Shown here: positions 27,513 through 35,759 of the stretch, in pieces
Position numbering within the stretch: position 1 is the first letter of the stretch
Layout: every line of letters begins with the position of its first letter
Source of the DNA: an uncultured Porphyromonadaceae bacterium
Lineage (GTDB): Bacteria > Bacteroidota > Bacteroidia > Bacteroidales > Muribaculaceae
DNA: 64,000 nucleotides
Reading direction: 5' to 3'
Assembly: GCA_947178215.1 (NCBI GenBank)
Contig: CAMWXJ010000001.1
Location: 1-64,000, forward strand
Position numbers and translations under genes: made by a program
The notes under the pieces: generated by a model
The model's input: the letters and a program-made list of their open reading frames with translations, nothing else
The model's database searches: none
Told to the model about the DNA's origin: nothing

Positions 27513-27626
27513 AAGTTAAGTCAAAAAACGTTAAAGTAAACGCGGCTGCGTGCTAAATGCGGTCGCTATTCCGTTGTCTATTAGCTTGGCGGCCCGCAAG
27601 GATTTGCGTGTCCGCCTCGGCTACTA

Positions 27627-27657
27627 TTGCACACACCGTAAAATTTGAGTAATTTTG
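27627..27657 (+). promoter_or_regulatory. rpoD promoter
   Basis: TTG at 27627-27629 and TAATTTTG at 27650-27657 with a 20-nt gap, a full Bacteroidetes -33/-7 promoter. The track ORF start (27645) lies inside it, which selects the downstream ATG at 27684. Confidence 0.75.
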
Positions 27658-27683
27658 CGGGCTTATATACGTCTACAAGAAAG

Positions 27684-28544
27684 ATGAGACAACTAAAAAT
27701 CACAAAATCTATCACCAACCGCGAGAGCGCGTCGCTTGACAAATATCTTCAAGAGATAGGCCGTGAAGAGCTTATTTCCGTCGAGGAAGAAGTAGAGCTG
27801 GCGCAGCGCATCCGGCAGGGTGATGAACGGGCTCTCGATAAGCTCACTCGCGCCAATCTACGCTTCGTGGTGTCGGTTGCCAAGCAGTACCAGAACCAGG
27901 GACTTAGCTTGCCCGACCTTATCAACGAAGGCAATCTCGGCTTGATTAAAGCGGCGCAGAAGTTTGACGAGACCCGTGGTTTCAAATTTATCTCCTATGC
28001 GGTGTGGTGGATTCGCCAGTCAATCCTCCAAGCTCTCGCCGAGCAGAGCCGTATCGTGCGTCTGCCGCTCAATCAGGTGGGCTCGCTCAACAAGATTGGC
28101 AAAGCTCTCTCCAAATTCGAACAGGAAAACGAGCGTCGTCCGTCGCCCGAAGAACTCGCCGAGCGCCTCGACGTGCCGGTAGAGAAGATTGCCGACACCC
28201 TCAAAGTGTCGGGTCGACACATTTCGGTCGACGCGCCTTTCGTGGAGGGTGAGGATAACTCGCTTCTCGACGTGCTCACCAACGACGACTCTCCCGCCGC
28301 CGACTCAACTCTCACCCAGGAGTCGCTCTCGAAGGAGGTTGACCGCGCGCTTCATCAGCTCCCCGAGCGTGACCGCGACATCATCCGAATGTTCTTCGGC
28401 ATTGGCTGTCAGGAGATGACTCTCGAGGAAATCGGCGCCAAATTTGACCTCACACGCGAGCGTGTGCGTCAGATTAAGGAGAAAGCGATACGGAGGCTCA
28501 AAGGCCAGCGTTCGCGTCAGCTTCGCACTTACCTCGGTCAGTGA
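27684..28544 (+). CDS. rpoD: Primary sigma factor RpoD/SigA
   Basis: 286 residues, the usual compact size of Bacteroidetes primary sigma factors, lacking region 1.1. Region 1.2 ([20 protein letters not shown]), region 2 ([44 protein letters not shown]), region 3 and region 4 helix-turn-helix ([22 protein letters not shown]) are all intact. It directs the housekeeping promoters of the TAnnTTTG type seen throughout the window. Confidence 0.98.
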   Translation: MRQLKITKSITNRESASLDKYLQEIGREELISVEEEVELAQRIRQGDERALDKLTRANLRFVVSVAKQYQNQGLSLPDLINEGNLGLIKAAQKFDETRGFKFISYAVWWIRQSILQALAEQSRIVRLPLNQVGSLNKIGKALSKFEQENERRPSPEELAERLDVPVEKIADTLKVSGRHISVDAPFVEGEDNSLLDVLTNDDSPAADSTLTQESLSKEVDRALHQLPERDRDIIRMFFGIGCQEMTLEEIGAKFDLTRERVRQIKEKAIRRLKGQRSRQLRTYLGQ

Positions 28545-28582
28545 GGACTACGGTTCTGTCCGCATCAAAGATTGAACGAAAC

Positions 28583-28636
28583 GATTCCCGTAGCTGCTGC
28601 GCTATCGTGCAGCGGCTACGGGAATCTCTTTTTTTT
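28583..28636 (+). terminator. Rho-independent terminator after rpoD
   Basis: Stem GATTCCCGTAGC/GCTACGGGAATC with inner TGCTGC/GCAGCG pairing, followed by a TCTTTTTTTT tract. Lies about 40 nt after the rpoD stop. Confidence 0.92.
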
Positions 28637-28735
28637 GCTGAGTAGTCTAAAAAAATCGCCCGTGCGTGACACTGTCGCGGCACGCGGGCGTCTAATGGAG
28701 TAAAAACAAGTTTATCCCCGACACTCAAGAGTATC

Positions 28736-29338
28736 ATGACTACAATGCTTGCAATCCCCGTAGCAATGTCGCCGCGCCTGCGGCTGAGGATGCTTGCCGC
28801 GCGCCTTATGGCTTTCGTGGCGGGCGACACCGAAGCGACGCATCTTGCCGAACGGCGGTTTGACGAGATTACCGCTACGCAAGGCAAGCTGATTGCGAGC
28901 ATCTGCCTGTCGTTCTCGCGCACACGGGAGGAATTCGAGGATTTGAGGCAGGACGCGCTGATTAATATCTGGAATGGCCTCGCACGATTCAGGGCCGAAA
29001 GCGCTGCCTCGACGTGGGTATATCGCGTGACACTCAACACCTGCGTAAGCTACAAGCGTCGCAGCCGCGTGAGCGAGCGTAGCGCCGAGGCCTTCGAGGA
29101 GTTTTACCGTGGGCTTTACGATGACTCCGCCGAAGAGGAACAGGAGCGCTATCTGCTCATGCACCGCCTGATAGCATCGTTGCGTCCCGTCGACCGCTCG
29201 ATAATGCTGCTGTGGCTCAACGACAGGAAGTACGACGAGATAGCCGACATAATGGGACTCTCCCGCGAGGCTGTGGCGGCGCGCATAAAGCGAGCCAAGG
29301 ACACCATGGCCTCCAAAGCCGCCGGGATGCAGCAGTGA
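28736..29338 (+). CDS. ECF-type RNA polymerase sigma factor
   Basis: 200 residues. Sigma region 2 (EFEDLRQDALINIWNGLARFR, STWVYRVTLNTCVSYKRR) and region 4 (LRPVDRSIMLLWLNDRKYDEIADIMGLSREAVAARIKRAK) are clear; regions 1 and 3 are absent. Several Met codons in the first 25 residues leave the exact start uncertain. The following gene, 26 nt downstream, encodes a small membrane protein that may be its partner or anti-sigma factor. Confidence 0.92.
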   Translation: MTTMLAIPVAMSPRLRLRMLAARLMAFVAGDTEATHLAERRFDEITATQGKLIASICLSFSRTREEFEDLRQDALINIWNGLARFRAESAASTWVYRVTLNTCVSYKRRSRVSERSAEAFEEFYRGLYDDSAEEEQERYLLMHRLIASLRPVDRSIMLLWLNDRKYDEIADIMGLSREAVAARIKRAKDTMASKAAGMQQ

Positions 29339-29364
29339 ATCAACCTTATAATACTCCATAGATT

Positions 29365-29880
29365 ATGCCACTTGAAGATATGAAGAGCAGCTGGCAGGCT
29401 GCAAAAAATGCCATCAATACCGGCGACATCCCGCAATACGACCGACGCCGCAAGACATCGCTCGACCGACTTGCCGACCGCTACCGTCGATTCGCTATGC
29501 TGGCCTTTGTTGTAGGGATGACGTCGGGCATAGCCCTCAATAACCTTGCGGGACCATGGCTCTGCGTGTCCTATATGCTCATAATGATAGGACTTGGTTT
29601 CACCGACATGGCGTTTTCACGCGCCATAAGAGCCATCGACGTGGTTACGATGAGTGTCGACGAAGTCTACCGCTGCACCATGACACTGCGTCGCCGCCAT
29701 TTAATGTGTGTGGCGACAGCCATGCCTGTGGTGCTGGGGTGGATGGTATGGTTAGGATTCACTATCGACGACCCCTATATGACCTGGGGTATGGTCGTAG
29801 GCGCTGTAACGGGGCTTATATTGGGAGTAATCCAACTGATGCGCTTCATGGCCGATTACCGCGAGGTGCTCGACGAATGA
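29365..29880 (+). CDS. Four-helix membrane protein paired with the ECF sigma factor
   Basis: 171 residues; no named family recognised. A hydrophilic N-terminal ~45 residues (MKSSWQAAKNAINTGDIP) precede about four transmembrane helices. This layout, cytosolic head plus membrane part next to an ECF sigma gene, fits a membrane anti-sigma or signal-input protein; inferred from context only. Its stop is 6 nt from the convergent HypF-like gene. Confidence 0.75.
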   Translation: MPLEDMKSSWQAAKNAINTGDIPQYDRRRKTSLDRLADRYRRFAMLAFVVGMTSGIALNNLAGPWLCVSYMLIMIGLGFTDMAFSRAIRAIDVVTMSVDEVYRCTMTLRRRHLMCVATAMPVVLGWMVWLGFTIDDPYMTWGMVVGAVTGLILGVIQLMRFMADYREVLDE

Positions 29881-29886
29881 CGCGCC

Positions 29887-31098
29887 TCATGCGCGCAGCG
29901 CGGCGGCTACGGCAGCCTGGCCTACGGCAATCGACGAGTCGCCGAAGCCTACGGTGGCGGGCAGATATAGCTCCATGCCGAGCGCTCTGAGGTAGCGGCC
30001 GAGCAGGGCGCACACGTAAGGGCTGCTCATCATGTCGCCGCTCGCCACCACGCGGTCTATCTCTTCGCGTGCCCCTATTCGGCACGCCGCGACAGCCCAC
30101 GAGCGCGTGAGTGTGGCGAAAAACCGCGCCGCCACGACACTCGGGTCGGTGTGCGAGTGGAGGTCGGCAAGCATCTCTTCAAGGGCGAGAAAGCCGGAAA
30201 AGGGTCGTGAGGCATCGATGCTGTAAGGGGCCGCGACAAGTCCTTCGGCAAGCGCGGCTATATCGGTCCAGTGCCACAGGGTGCCATCTGATATTCCGCG
30301 GAGGGTGCCGATTACGGCGGCGGCTCCGTCGGCCAGCGCGCGCCCTCCCGTGATGACGATGCTCTCGGAGGGGTCGTCGCAGCGACGAGCCGCCGCTGTG
30401 ATGTTGCGTCTTCCGACAGCTTCAAGCAGCCCCTGGGGGATATTGTGGAGCGAGCCGGTGTAGTGGAGAATAACCCCCACGGCGCACTCCCATGGCTCGG
30501 CCGACTTAGGCACCGCAACGGCTTCGGCTGTCGCCACGGGGGTGCATGAGCGGAGGTCGCACACCAGCAGTTCGGTGCCGCGCATGTGTCGGCTGTCATT
30601 GTCTGTGCTTATGTCGCCGAGGTCGGTCACAAGCCCTATCACGCGTGAGCGCAGGCCGTTGTCGGCCATTACGGCGGCAATATGGGCGTGGGCGTGATCG
30701 ACGGTGACGAGGCGCGCCCCGGTGCGCCTCGACAGTGCGCGGGCCACGCGCGTCGATGCAAGACCGGGGTGACTGTCGCTCACCACCACCGATGGGGGAA
30801 AGTGGCGGCTCATCACGCGCAGGCAGTCGTCGTAGCGCACAAGATTGTAGGAATCGTCGAGATGACCGTGATTGTAACTCAGGGCGAGGCCCGATTCAGT
30901 GCCTACGGCCAGACGCGACGAGGTGTCGACTCCGGCGGCGATAATGCCGGCGCAGTCGACACCTATATCGGTCAGCAGGCCGGCATTAATCATGCCGGCG
31001 TGACGTGAGATTAAGTGTATATGTGAGAGGCGTGATGCCGCCTCGCGGGCAGGTAAGTCCTTAGCCCGGGATGTGAGTCGGTTCCATAGTGTCAGCAT
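29887..31098 (-). CDS. Stand-alone HypF C-terminal (Kae1-like carbamoyltransferase) domain protein
   Basis: 403 residues resembling only the C-terminal carbamoyltransferase part of HypF: LSYNHGHLDDSYN, VVSDSHPGLASTRVA, VDHAHAHIAAVMADNGL (metal-binding His pair), and a final IAVGQAAVAAAL. The acylphosphatase, zinc-finger and YrdC domains of full HypF are missing, and the usual FDGTGYGTDG nucleotide loop is replaced by TDLGDISTDN. No hyp or NiFe-hydrogenase genes are nearby. It follows queA by 61 nt. It may be a degenerate or repurposed carbamoyltransferase; activity is doubtful. Confidence 0.7.
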   Translation of the reverse strand: MLTLWNRLTSRAKDLPAREAASRLSHIHLISRHAGMINAGLLTDIGVDCAGIIAAGVDTSSRLAVGTESGLALSYNHGHLDDSYNLVRYDDCLRVMSRHFPPSVVVSDSHPGLASTRVARALSRRTGARLVTVDHAHAHIAAVMADNGLRSRVIGLVTDLGDISTDNDSRHMRGTELLVCDLRSCTPVATAEAVAVPKSAEPWECAVGVILHYTGSLHNIPQGLLEAVGRRNITAAARRCDDPSESIVITGGRALADGAAAVIGTLRGISDGTLWHWTDIAALAEGLVAAPYSIDASRPFSGFLALEEMLADLHSHTDPSVVAARFFATLTRSWAVAACRIGAREEIDRVVASGDMMSSPYVCALLGRYLRALGMELYLPATVGFGDSSIAVGQAAVAAALRA

Positions 31099-31159
31099 AC
31101 CTCACAAACGCTCTCGGAAAGTGGATTGTTCGCTGTCGGAGCGGCGCTGTGGTGCCTCG

Positions 31160-32419
31160 TCACAGTAGCAGGCAGGCGTCGCCGTAGCTCAGGAAGCGGT
31201 AGGCCGGGTTGGCGAGCGCATGGTCGTAGAGCGGACGCCAGTCGCCGCCGGTAAAGGCCGAAACGAGCAGCAGCAGAGTCGATTTGGGCTGGTGGAAATT
31301 TGTCACCATACCCTTGACGACGCGGTAGCGGTAGCCGGGGGCGATGATGATGCGTGTTGAGGCGACAAAACGGCTGAGGCCGCGGGCGTCGAGCCACGCG
31401 GTGAGCGCGGCGAGGGCTTCCGATGTGCTCAGGTCGGGATGCGTGGTGGAGTATGGATACCACTGTTCGAGCGCCGTGGGATCCTGGTCCGCCGCGGCAA
31501 GGCAGCCCATATGGTAGAGGCTTTCGAGGGTACGCACCGAGGTGGTGCCCACGGCTATGACGCGCCTGTCGGTGCGCGAGAGCTCGGCGATGAGGTCGCG
31601 GTCAACCGAAATCCACTCGGAGTGCATGTCGTGATCGCCGATAGTGTCGGTCTTGACGGGGCGGAATGTGCCGGCACCGACATGGAGGGTAAGTTCGCGA
31701 CGCGGTATGCCCGCCTCTTCTATCGCTTTGAGGAGCCCGGGAGTGAAGTGGAGGCCGGCCGTGGGTGCGGCCACAGAGCCTTCGATGCGCGAGTACACCG
31801 TCTGGTAGTCGTCGAGGTCACTCTCCTCGCTGTCGCGGTTGAGATAGGGCGGAATCGGAATCGAACCGGCGGCGTCGATTACCTGCGAGAACGACAGGTC
31901 GGCCGGAGTCCACGTAAAGTGTATGGCCGTGGCGCCGTTGGCGTCGGCGCTTCCGTTGCCGGCGCGTGTGGCCCTGACTTCGAGGGTGCGTCCGTCGGGG
32001 AGCGCTACGGTGAGTGTGACGGCTCCTTCGCGCCAGCGCTTGGCGTTGCCTACGAGGCAGGTCCACACACAACCATGCTCGCCCTCGGTCGCAAAGGCGA
32101 GATTGTAGTCCACGGGATTGAGCGGTTCGAGGCAGAATATCTCGATTGCGGCTCCTGTGGGCTTGCGAAACGGCATTCGCGCGTTGATTACCCTCGTGTT
32201 GTTGGCCACGAGCAGCGTGTCGGGGGGGAGCAGCGAGGGGAGATCGGTGAAGCGGTGGTCTTCAAGCTCTCCGCCGGGGCGTCGGAGCAGCAGCAGGCAG
32301 GCATCGCGAACCGCTGAAGGATGAGCCGCAATGCGGCCCTCCTCCAGCGGGTAATCAAATTGGTCGATATGAATTTCGCGAGGCGAGCCCTGAGCCGGTT
32401 GTTCAGGGCGCCCCGTCAT
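31160..32419 (-). CDS. queA: S-adenosylmethionine:tRNA ribosyltransferase-isomerase
   Basis: Transfers the ribosyl moiety of SAM to preQ1-modified tRNA in queuosine synthesis. 419 residues, longer than the ~350 typical of E. coli-type enzymes. Motifs: FDYPLEEGRIAAHPS, LLVANNTRVINARM, AAPTAGLHFTPGLL, LTLHVGAGTFRPVKTD, NFHQPKSTLLLLVSAF. The start at 32419 overlaps the ackA stop (ATGA); the longer ORF-track N-terminus is Arg/His-rich translation of ackA in another frame. Confidence 0.95.
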   Translation of the reverse strand: MTGRPEQPAQGSPREIHIDQFDYPLEEGRIAAHPSAVRDACLLLLRRPGGELEDHRFTDLPSLLPPDTLLVANNTRVINARMPFRKPTGAAIEIFCLEPLNPVDYNLAFATEGEHGCVWTCLVGNAKRWREGAVTLTVALPDGRTLEVRATRAGNGSADANGATAIHFTWTPADLSFSQVIDAAGSIPIPPYLNRDSEESDLDDYQTVYSRIEGSVAAPTAGLHFTPGLLKAIEEAGIPRRELTLHVGAGTFRPVKTDTIGDHDMHSEWISVDRDLIAELSRTDRRVIAVGTTSVRTLESLYHMGCLAAADQDPTALEQWYPYSTTHPDLSTSEALAALTAWLDARGLSRFVASTRIIIAPGYRYRVVKGMVTNFHQPKSTLLLLVSAFTGGDWRPLYDHALANPAYRFLSYGDACLLL

Positions 32420-33618
32420 TTCGCTGATACAATCTGTTCGGTGTCGCGGGCAATCATCAGCTCCTCGTCGGTGGGGATGACCGCAACCTTGACCTTGGAA
32501 TCGGCGGTGGAAATTACCGTCTCGGTGCCGCGTGTGCGGGCGTTGAGGTCGATGTCGAGCTTCACGCCCATGAATGCGAGGGGCTCGCACACGTCAGCGC
32601 GGAGGCCGGCCTGGTTTTCGCCTACGCCGCCGGTAAACACGATTGCGTCGACGCCGCCCATTTCGGCCGCATATGCGCCGATATATTTGATGATGCGGTG
32701 TTCATACATCATGAGGCCGAGGTGTGCGCGCTCGTTGCCGGCGTTGTCGGCGGCCTCGATTTCACGCATATCGCTCGAAATTTCCGTTACGCCGGCCATG
32801 CCGCTCTCCTTCTGGATGATGCGCTGTATGTCGTCGACGGTGTAGTTGTGCTTGCCCATGAGGTAGGTTATCACGCCGGGATCGACGTCGCCCACGCGGG
32901 TGCCCATCATGAGGCCTTCGGTGGGGGTGAGACCCATCGAGGTGTCGATGCTCTTGCCGTTGACCACAGCGGTGATTGAGCCGCCGTTGCCCACGTGGCA
33001 GGTGATAATCTTGCTGTTGTCGGGGTCGAGGCCAAGGAACTCGATGGCACGGCCGGAGACATAGCGGTGGCTGGTGCCGTGGAAGCCGTAGCGGCGCACG
33101 CCGTCCTCTTTGTAGAAGCGGTAGGGCAGGGGATACATGTAGGCCTTTGCCGGCATGGTCTGGTGGAAAGCGGTGTCAAACACGCCCACCTGAGGCACTT
33201 CGGGCATAAGGGCGGTAATGGCCTCGATGCCGGTGATGTTGGCGGGGTTGTGGAGCGGTGCGAGGGGGTAGCAGTCCTTGACCTGTTGAATCACCTCGTC
33301 GGTGATGAGCACGCTCTTGTTGAATTTCTCGGCGCCGTGGACCACGCGGTGACCTACGGCGTCAATCTCGTCGTAGCTCTTGATGCAGCCCTCCTTGGGG
33401 TCGGTGAGCACGTTGAGGATAGCCTTTACCGAGCCTTCGTGGTCGGTGAGGCCGAGCTCCTTGATTTCCTTGGAGCCGTCGGGACGCTTGAATTTGAGGA
33501 AACCGTCGGGCAGGCCGATTTTCTCTACGCCGCCTTCTGCCATCGTGGCGTCGGTGGCGGTGTCGATGAGCTTGTATTTTACGCTGCTGCTGCCGCAGTT
33601 GAGCACTAAGATTTTCAT
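32416..33618 (-). CDS. ackA: Acetate kinase
   Basis: 400 residues; converts acetyl-phosphate and ADP to acetate and ATP. N-terminal ILVLNCGSSSVKYKL, GHRVVHGAE, PLAPLHNPANI, GFHGTSHRYV and VFTGGVGEN are the ASKHA-fold signatures. It follows pta by 43 nt; the pair forms the fermentative acetate pathway. Confidence 0.98.
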   Translation of the reverse strand: MKILVLNCGSSSVKYKLIDTATDATMAEGGVEKIGLPDGFLKFKRPDGSKEIKELGLTDHEGSVKAILNVLTDPKEGCIKSYDEIDAVGHRVVHGAEKFNKSVLITDEVIQQVKDCYPLAPLHNPANITGIEAITALMPEVPQVGVFDTAFHQTMPAKAYMYPLPYRFYKEDGVRRYGFHGTSHRYVSGRAIEFLGLDPDNSKIITCHVGNGGSITAVVNGKSIDTSMGLTPTEGLMMGTRVGDVDPGVITYLMGKHNYTVDDIQRIIQKESGMAGVTEISSDMREIEAADNAGNERAHLGLMMYEHRIIKYIGAYAAEMGGVDAIVFTGGVGENQAGLRADVCEPLAFMGVKLDIDLNARTRGTETVISTADSKVKVAVIPTDEELMIARDTEQIVSAK

Positions 33619-33661
33619 TGGATATAGATAATGACGGTTGGTTGCGGTGTTGATGATTGTA

Positions 33662-34675
33662 TCAGATGCCTTTGAGGCCGATGGCCTGGTTGGCGGTCAT
33701 GATGATGGTCTTGTAGATGTCCTCGGGGAACGCGCCGCGCGAAAGGTCGTTGACGGGAGCGGCGAGACCTTGAAGCACGGGACCTACGGCCTGCACGCCG
33801 CCGAGGCGCTGCACGAGCTTGTAGGCGATGTTGCCCACTTCGAGCGAGGGGAACACGAGCACGTTGGCACAGCCCGACAGGGGCGAGTTGGGAGCCTTGG
33901 TCTGGGCTACGCCGGGCACGATAGCGGCGTCGGCCTGGAGCTCGCCGTCGATGATGAGCTCGGGGTCCATCTCGTGTGCTATGGCTGTGGCCTCGATTAC
34001 CTTGTCGACGCGCTCATGCTTGGCCGAGCCCTTGGTCGAGAAGCTGAGCATGGCTACGCGGGGAACGATGCCGGCGATGTCGCGTGCAGTCTGGCCGGCG
34101 CTCACAGCAATCTGGGCGAGCTCCTTGGCGGTGGGGTCAGGCACTACAGCGCAGTCGGCAAACACGAGGATGCCGTCGGTGCCGAAAGGCGAGCCCTCGG
34201 GGAGCAGCATGATGAACGCGCCGCTCACCACGTCGATGCCGGGCTGGGTCTTGATTACCTGGAAAGCGGCGCGAAGCACGTTGCCGGTGGTGTTCATGGC
34301 GCCGGCTACCTGACCGTCGGCGTCGCCGTTCTTGACCATGAGGCAGCCGAGATAGAGCGGATTGGCGGTGGTGAGGCGTGCCTGCTCCATTGTGATGCCC
34401 TTGCTCTTGCGCAGCTCGAAGAAGAGCGGTGCATAGCGGTCGATTACCGTCTGGTCGGCGGGATCCACTATCTGAGCGTATTTGATGTGGTCGAGCTTGA
34501 GTTCTTTGGCCATACCGAGCACCTCCTTGGGGTCGCCGATGAGGATTATCTGTGCGAGACCGTCGGCGATGATGCGGTCGGCGGCGGTAAGAGTGCGGGG
34601 TTCAGTGCCCTCGGGGAGTACAATTCGCTGGGTGTGCTCCTTAGCTCTCTGTGAAAGCTTGTCGAAAAGTTGCAT
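33662..34675 (-). CDS. pta: Phosphate acetyltransferase
   Basis: 337 residues, the short catalytic form without the regulatory DRTGG domain. Makes acetyl-phosphate from acetyl-CoA. Motifs: RIVLPEGTEPRTL at the N-terminus, LYLGCLMVKNGDADGQVAGA, VFADCAVVPDP, and a C-terminal NVLVFPSLEVGNIAYKLVQR. First gene of the pta-ackA-queA operon; promoter box visible upstream. Confidence 0.97.
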   Translation of the reverse strand: MQLFDKLSQRAKEHTQRIVLPEGTEPRTLTAADRIIADGLAQIILIGDPKEVLGMAKELKLDHIKYAQIVDPADQTVIDRYAPLFFELRKSKGITMEQARLTTANPLYLGCLMVKNGDADGQVAGAMNTTGNVLRAAFQVIKTQPGIDVVSGAFIMLLPEGSPFGTDGILVFADCAVVPDPTAKELAQIAVSAGQTARDIAGIVPRVAMLSFSTKGSAKHERVDKVIEATAIAHEMDPELIIDGELQADAAIVPGVAQTKAPNSPLSGCANVLVFPSLEVGNIAYKLVQRLGGVQAVGPVLQGLAAPVNDLSRGAFPEDIYKTIIMTANQAIGLKGI

Positions 34676-34708
34676 GGCGATGATGTTATTGTATTTTGAT
34701 TAATACCG

Positions 34709-34716
34709 CAAAGTTA
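34709..34716 (-). promoter_or_regulatory. Promoter -7 box for pta-ackA
   Basis: The minus strand reads TAACTTTG (TAnnTTTG), 33 nt before the pta start, in the 166-bp gap shared with the divergent small membrane gene. Confidence 0.65.
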
Positions 34717-34841
34717 CACCATTCCGTCCATATTCCCTCGCCTGCGGCCAAAAAAATTAGGTGACTCAGGCGCCACGCCGAGGGAACAAAATGGATGATT
34801 GAAATGTTAACAAAATGTAATTTAGATTTATCAACCTCACT

Positions 34842-35012
34842 ATGGAAAAGAAAAATTCACACACACAGACATTGCTCATCATAGGAGTCGTGGTCCTCAT
34901 AGTCCTTCTTATTCTATGGCTCACCGTTGCCGACTTTTTCGGCGACACCGATGTGGCGGCCTCGCTGTTACGTCATGCAAGTGAAACCTTAGCCTCCGTC
35001 ACGCTGTCATGA
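34842..35012 (+). CDS. Small single-pass membrane protein (56 aa)
   Basis: Too short for the ORF track. A Lys-rich start (MEKKNSHTQT) is followed by one strong hydrophobic helix (LLIIGVVVLIVLLILWLTV) and a short polar tail containing FFGDTD. Its TGA overlaps the next gene's ATG (ATGA), good support that it is real and translationally coupled. A TAATTTAG box 20-30 nt upstream may be its promoter. Function unknown. Confidence 0.7.
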   Translation: MEKKNSHTQTLLIIGVVVLIVLLILWLTVADFFGDTDVAASLLRHASETLASVTLS

Positions 35013-35302
35013 ATACCGATGTTCTTACCCCCTCGGTGTGGATAGTCTGGGGCATAATAGGTGTCATAGGGGGCTATATGAGCGGACGTCTGCTCCCTTA
35101 CGGTGCGCCTACATGGCTTACGCTTCTTATCGGTGTGGTCGCCTCCTGTCTCGGCGGCTGGATCTTCACGCGCTTCTTCGGCGATACCGACACCGACATC
35201 TACCTCTCGCTCGTAAGCTCGGCGCTGCTCACCGCCATTGCCATGTGGATAACCTACTCGGTGGCACGGCGTATCAACGGAGGCCCGGGCCCTGCCGACT
35301 GA
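35009..35302 (+). CDS. GlsB/YeaQ/YmgE-type small membrane protein
   Basis: 97 residues with three to four hydrophobic helices and Gly-rich patches (WGIIGVIGGYMSGRLL, LIGVVASCLGGWIF), resembling transglycosylase-associated/stress-response membrane proteins. The central FFGDTDTDIYLSLV shares FFGDTD with the preceding small protein. Overlaps that gene by 4 nt and is probably co-translated with it. Confidence 0.78.
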   Translation: MNTDVLTPSVWIVWGIIGVIGGYMSGRLLPYGAPTWLTLLIGVVASCLGGWIFTRFFGDTDTDIYLSLVSSALLTAIAMWITYSVARRINGGPGPAD

Positions 35303-35307
35303 TTTTC

Positions 35308-35343
35308 GTGTGATTTTTTTGCCTCGGTGAGCGGAAATCACAC
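35308..35343. terminator. Inverted repeat after the YeaQ-like gene
   Basis: 9-bp stem GTGTGATTT/AAATCACAC with an 18-nt loop, just after the stop at 35302. There is no T-run on the plus strand after the stem, so terminator function is uncertain; it overlaps the region before the tRNA promoter. Confidence 0.4.
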
Positions 35344-35353
35344 AAAAAAGCAT

Positions 35354-35361
35354 TAACTTTG
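35354..35361 (+). promoter_or_regulatory. tRNA-Leu promoter -7 box
   Basis: TAACTTTG (perfect TAnnTTTG) 21 nt upstream of the mature tRNA. No obvious -33 element. Confidence 0.6.
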
Positions 35362-35382
35362 CCACGCTGTACGCGCCAACAG

Positions 35383-35464
35383 GCCCGGATGGCGGAATTG
35401 GCAGACGCGACGGTCTCAAACACCGTTGGAGCAATCCTTACCGGTTCGATCCCGGTTCCGGGCA
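35383..35464 (+). tRNA. tRNA-Leu(CAA)
   Basis: 82-nt class II tRNA without encoded CCA. Acceptor GCCCGGA/TCCGGGC with discriminator A; anticodon stem ACGGT/ACCGT closing loop CTCAAAC (anticodon CAA, reads UUG); a long variable arm; T-arm ACCGG-TTCGATC-CCGGT. All arms pair. Confidence 0.95.
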
Positions 35465-35470
35465 CTCAGA

Positions 35471-35527
35471 AAGCGGCTTAACAAAGTGAACATCACTAAG
35501 TTAGGCCGCTTCTTTTGATTTTTTTAC
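35471..35527 (+). terminator. Terminator after tRNA-Leu
   Basis: Stem AAGCGGCTTAAC/GTTAGGCCGCTT (12 bp with one G-T pair) followed by TCTTTTGATTTTTTT, starting 7 nt after the tRNA. Confidence 0.88.
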
Positions 35528-35571
35528 GTGCATATTACGTGCAAAAGGGGCGCATGCTGCTTTGAATCATC

Positions 35572-35679
35572 CTACTCTTCTTCGTAGTAGTAGGAGTAGT
35601 CGATGCCTTTCATGAACATCTCGCGGTCGTTGATTTCTTTGCGCCCTTAGGGGTACGCTTAATAGCGGGTGTGAAAAAA
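35572..35679 (-). pseudogene. Frameshifted C-terminal gene remnant next to tRNA-Leu
   Basis: On the minus strand two frames join into a protein-like tail: PAIKRTPKGAKK in one frame, then EINDREMFMKGIDYSYYYEEE and a stop in the next, with the shift at an AAAGAAA stretch. There is no start codon or upstream body. The parent family is not recognised. The position just beyond a tRNA gene fits debris of an integrated element. The direct repeat TTACGTGCA (35524 and 35535) lies between it and the tRNA. Confidence 0.5.
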
Positions 35680-35718
35680 GAGGTTCCGTTTTCCGTGACG
35701 GGGCACGGAAAACGGAAC
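35674..35718 (-). terminator. Terminator of the susC-susD transcript
   Basis: A perfect 15-bp stem GTTCCGTTTTCCGTG/CACGGAAAACGGAAC with a 6-nt loop, then CTCTTTTTT on the minus strand, 42 nt after the SusD stop. Confidence 0.93.
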
Positions 35719-35759
35719 TGTCAATGGGGATTGTGAAGCCTTGCGGCTTGCGGCGGCGA

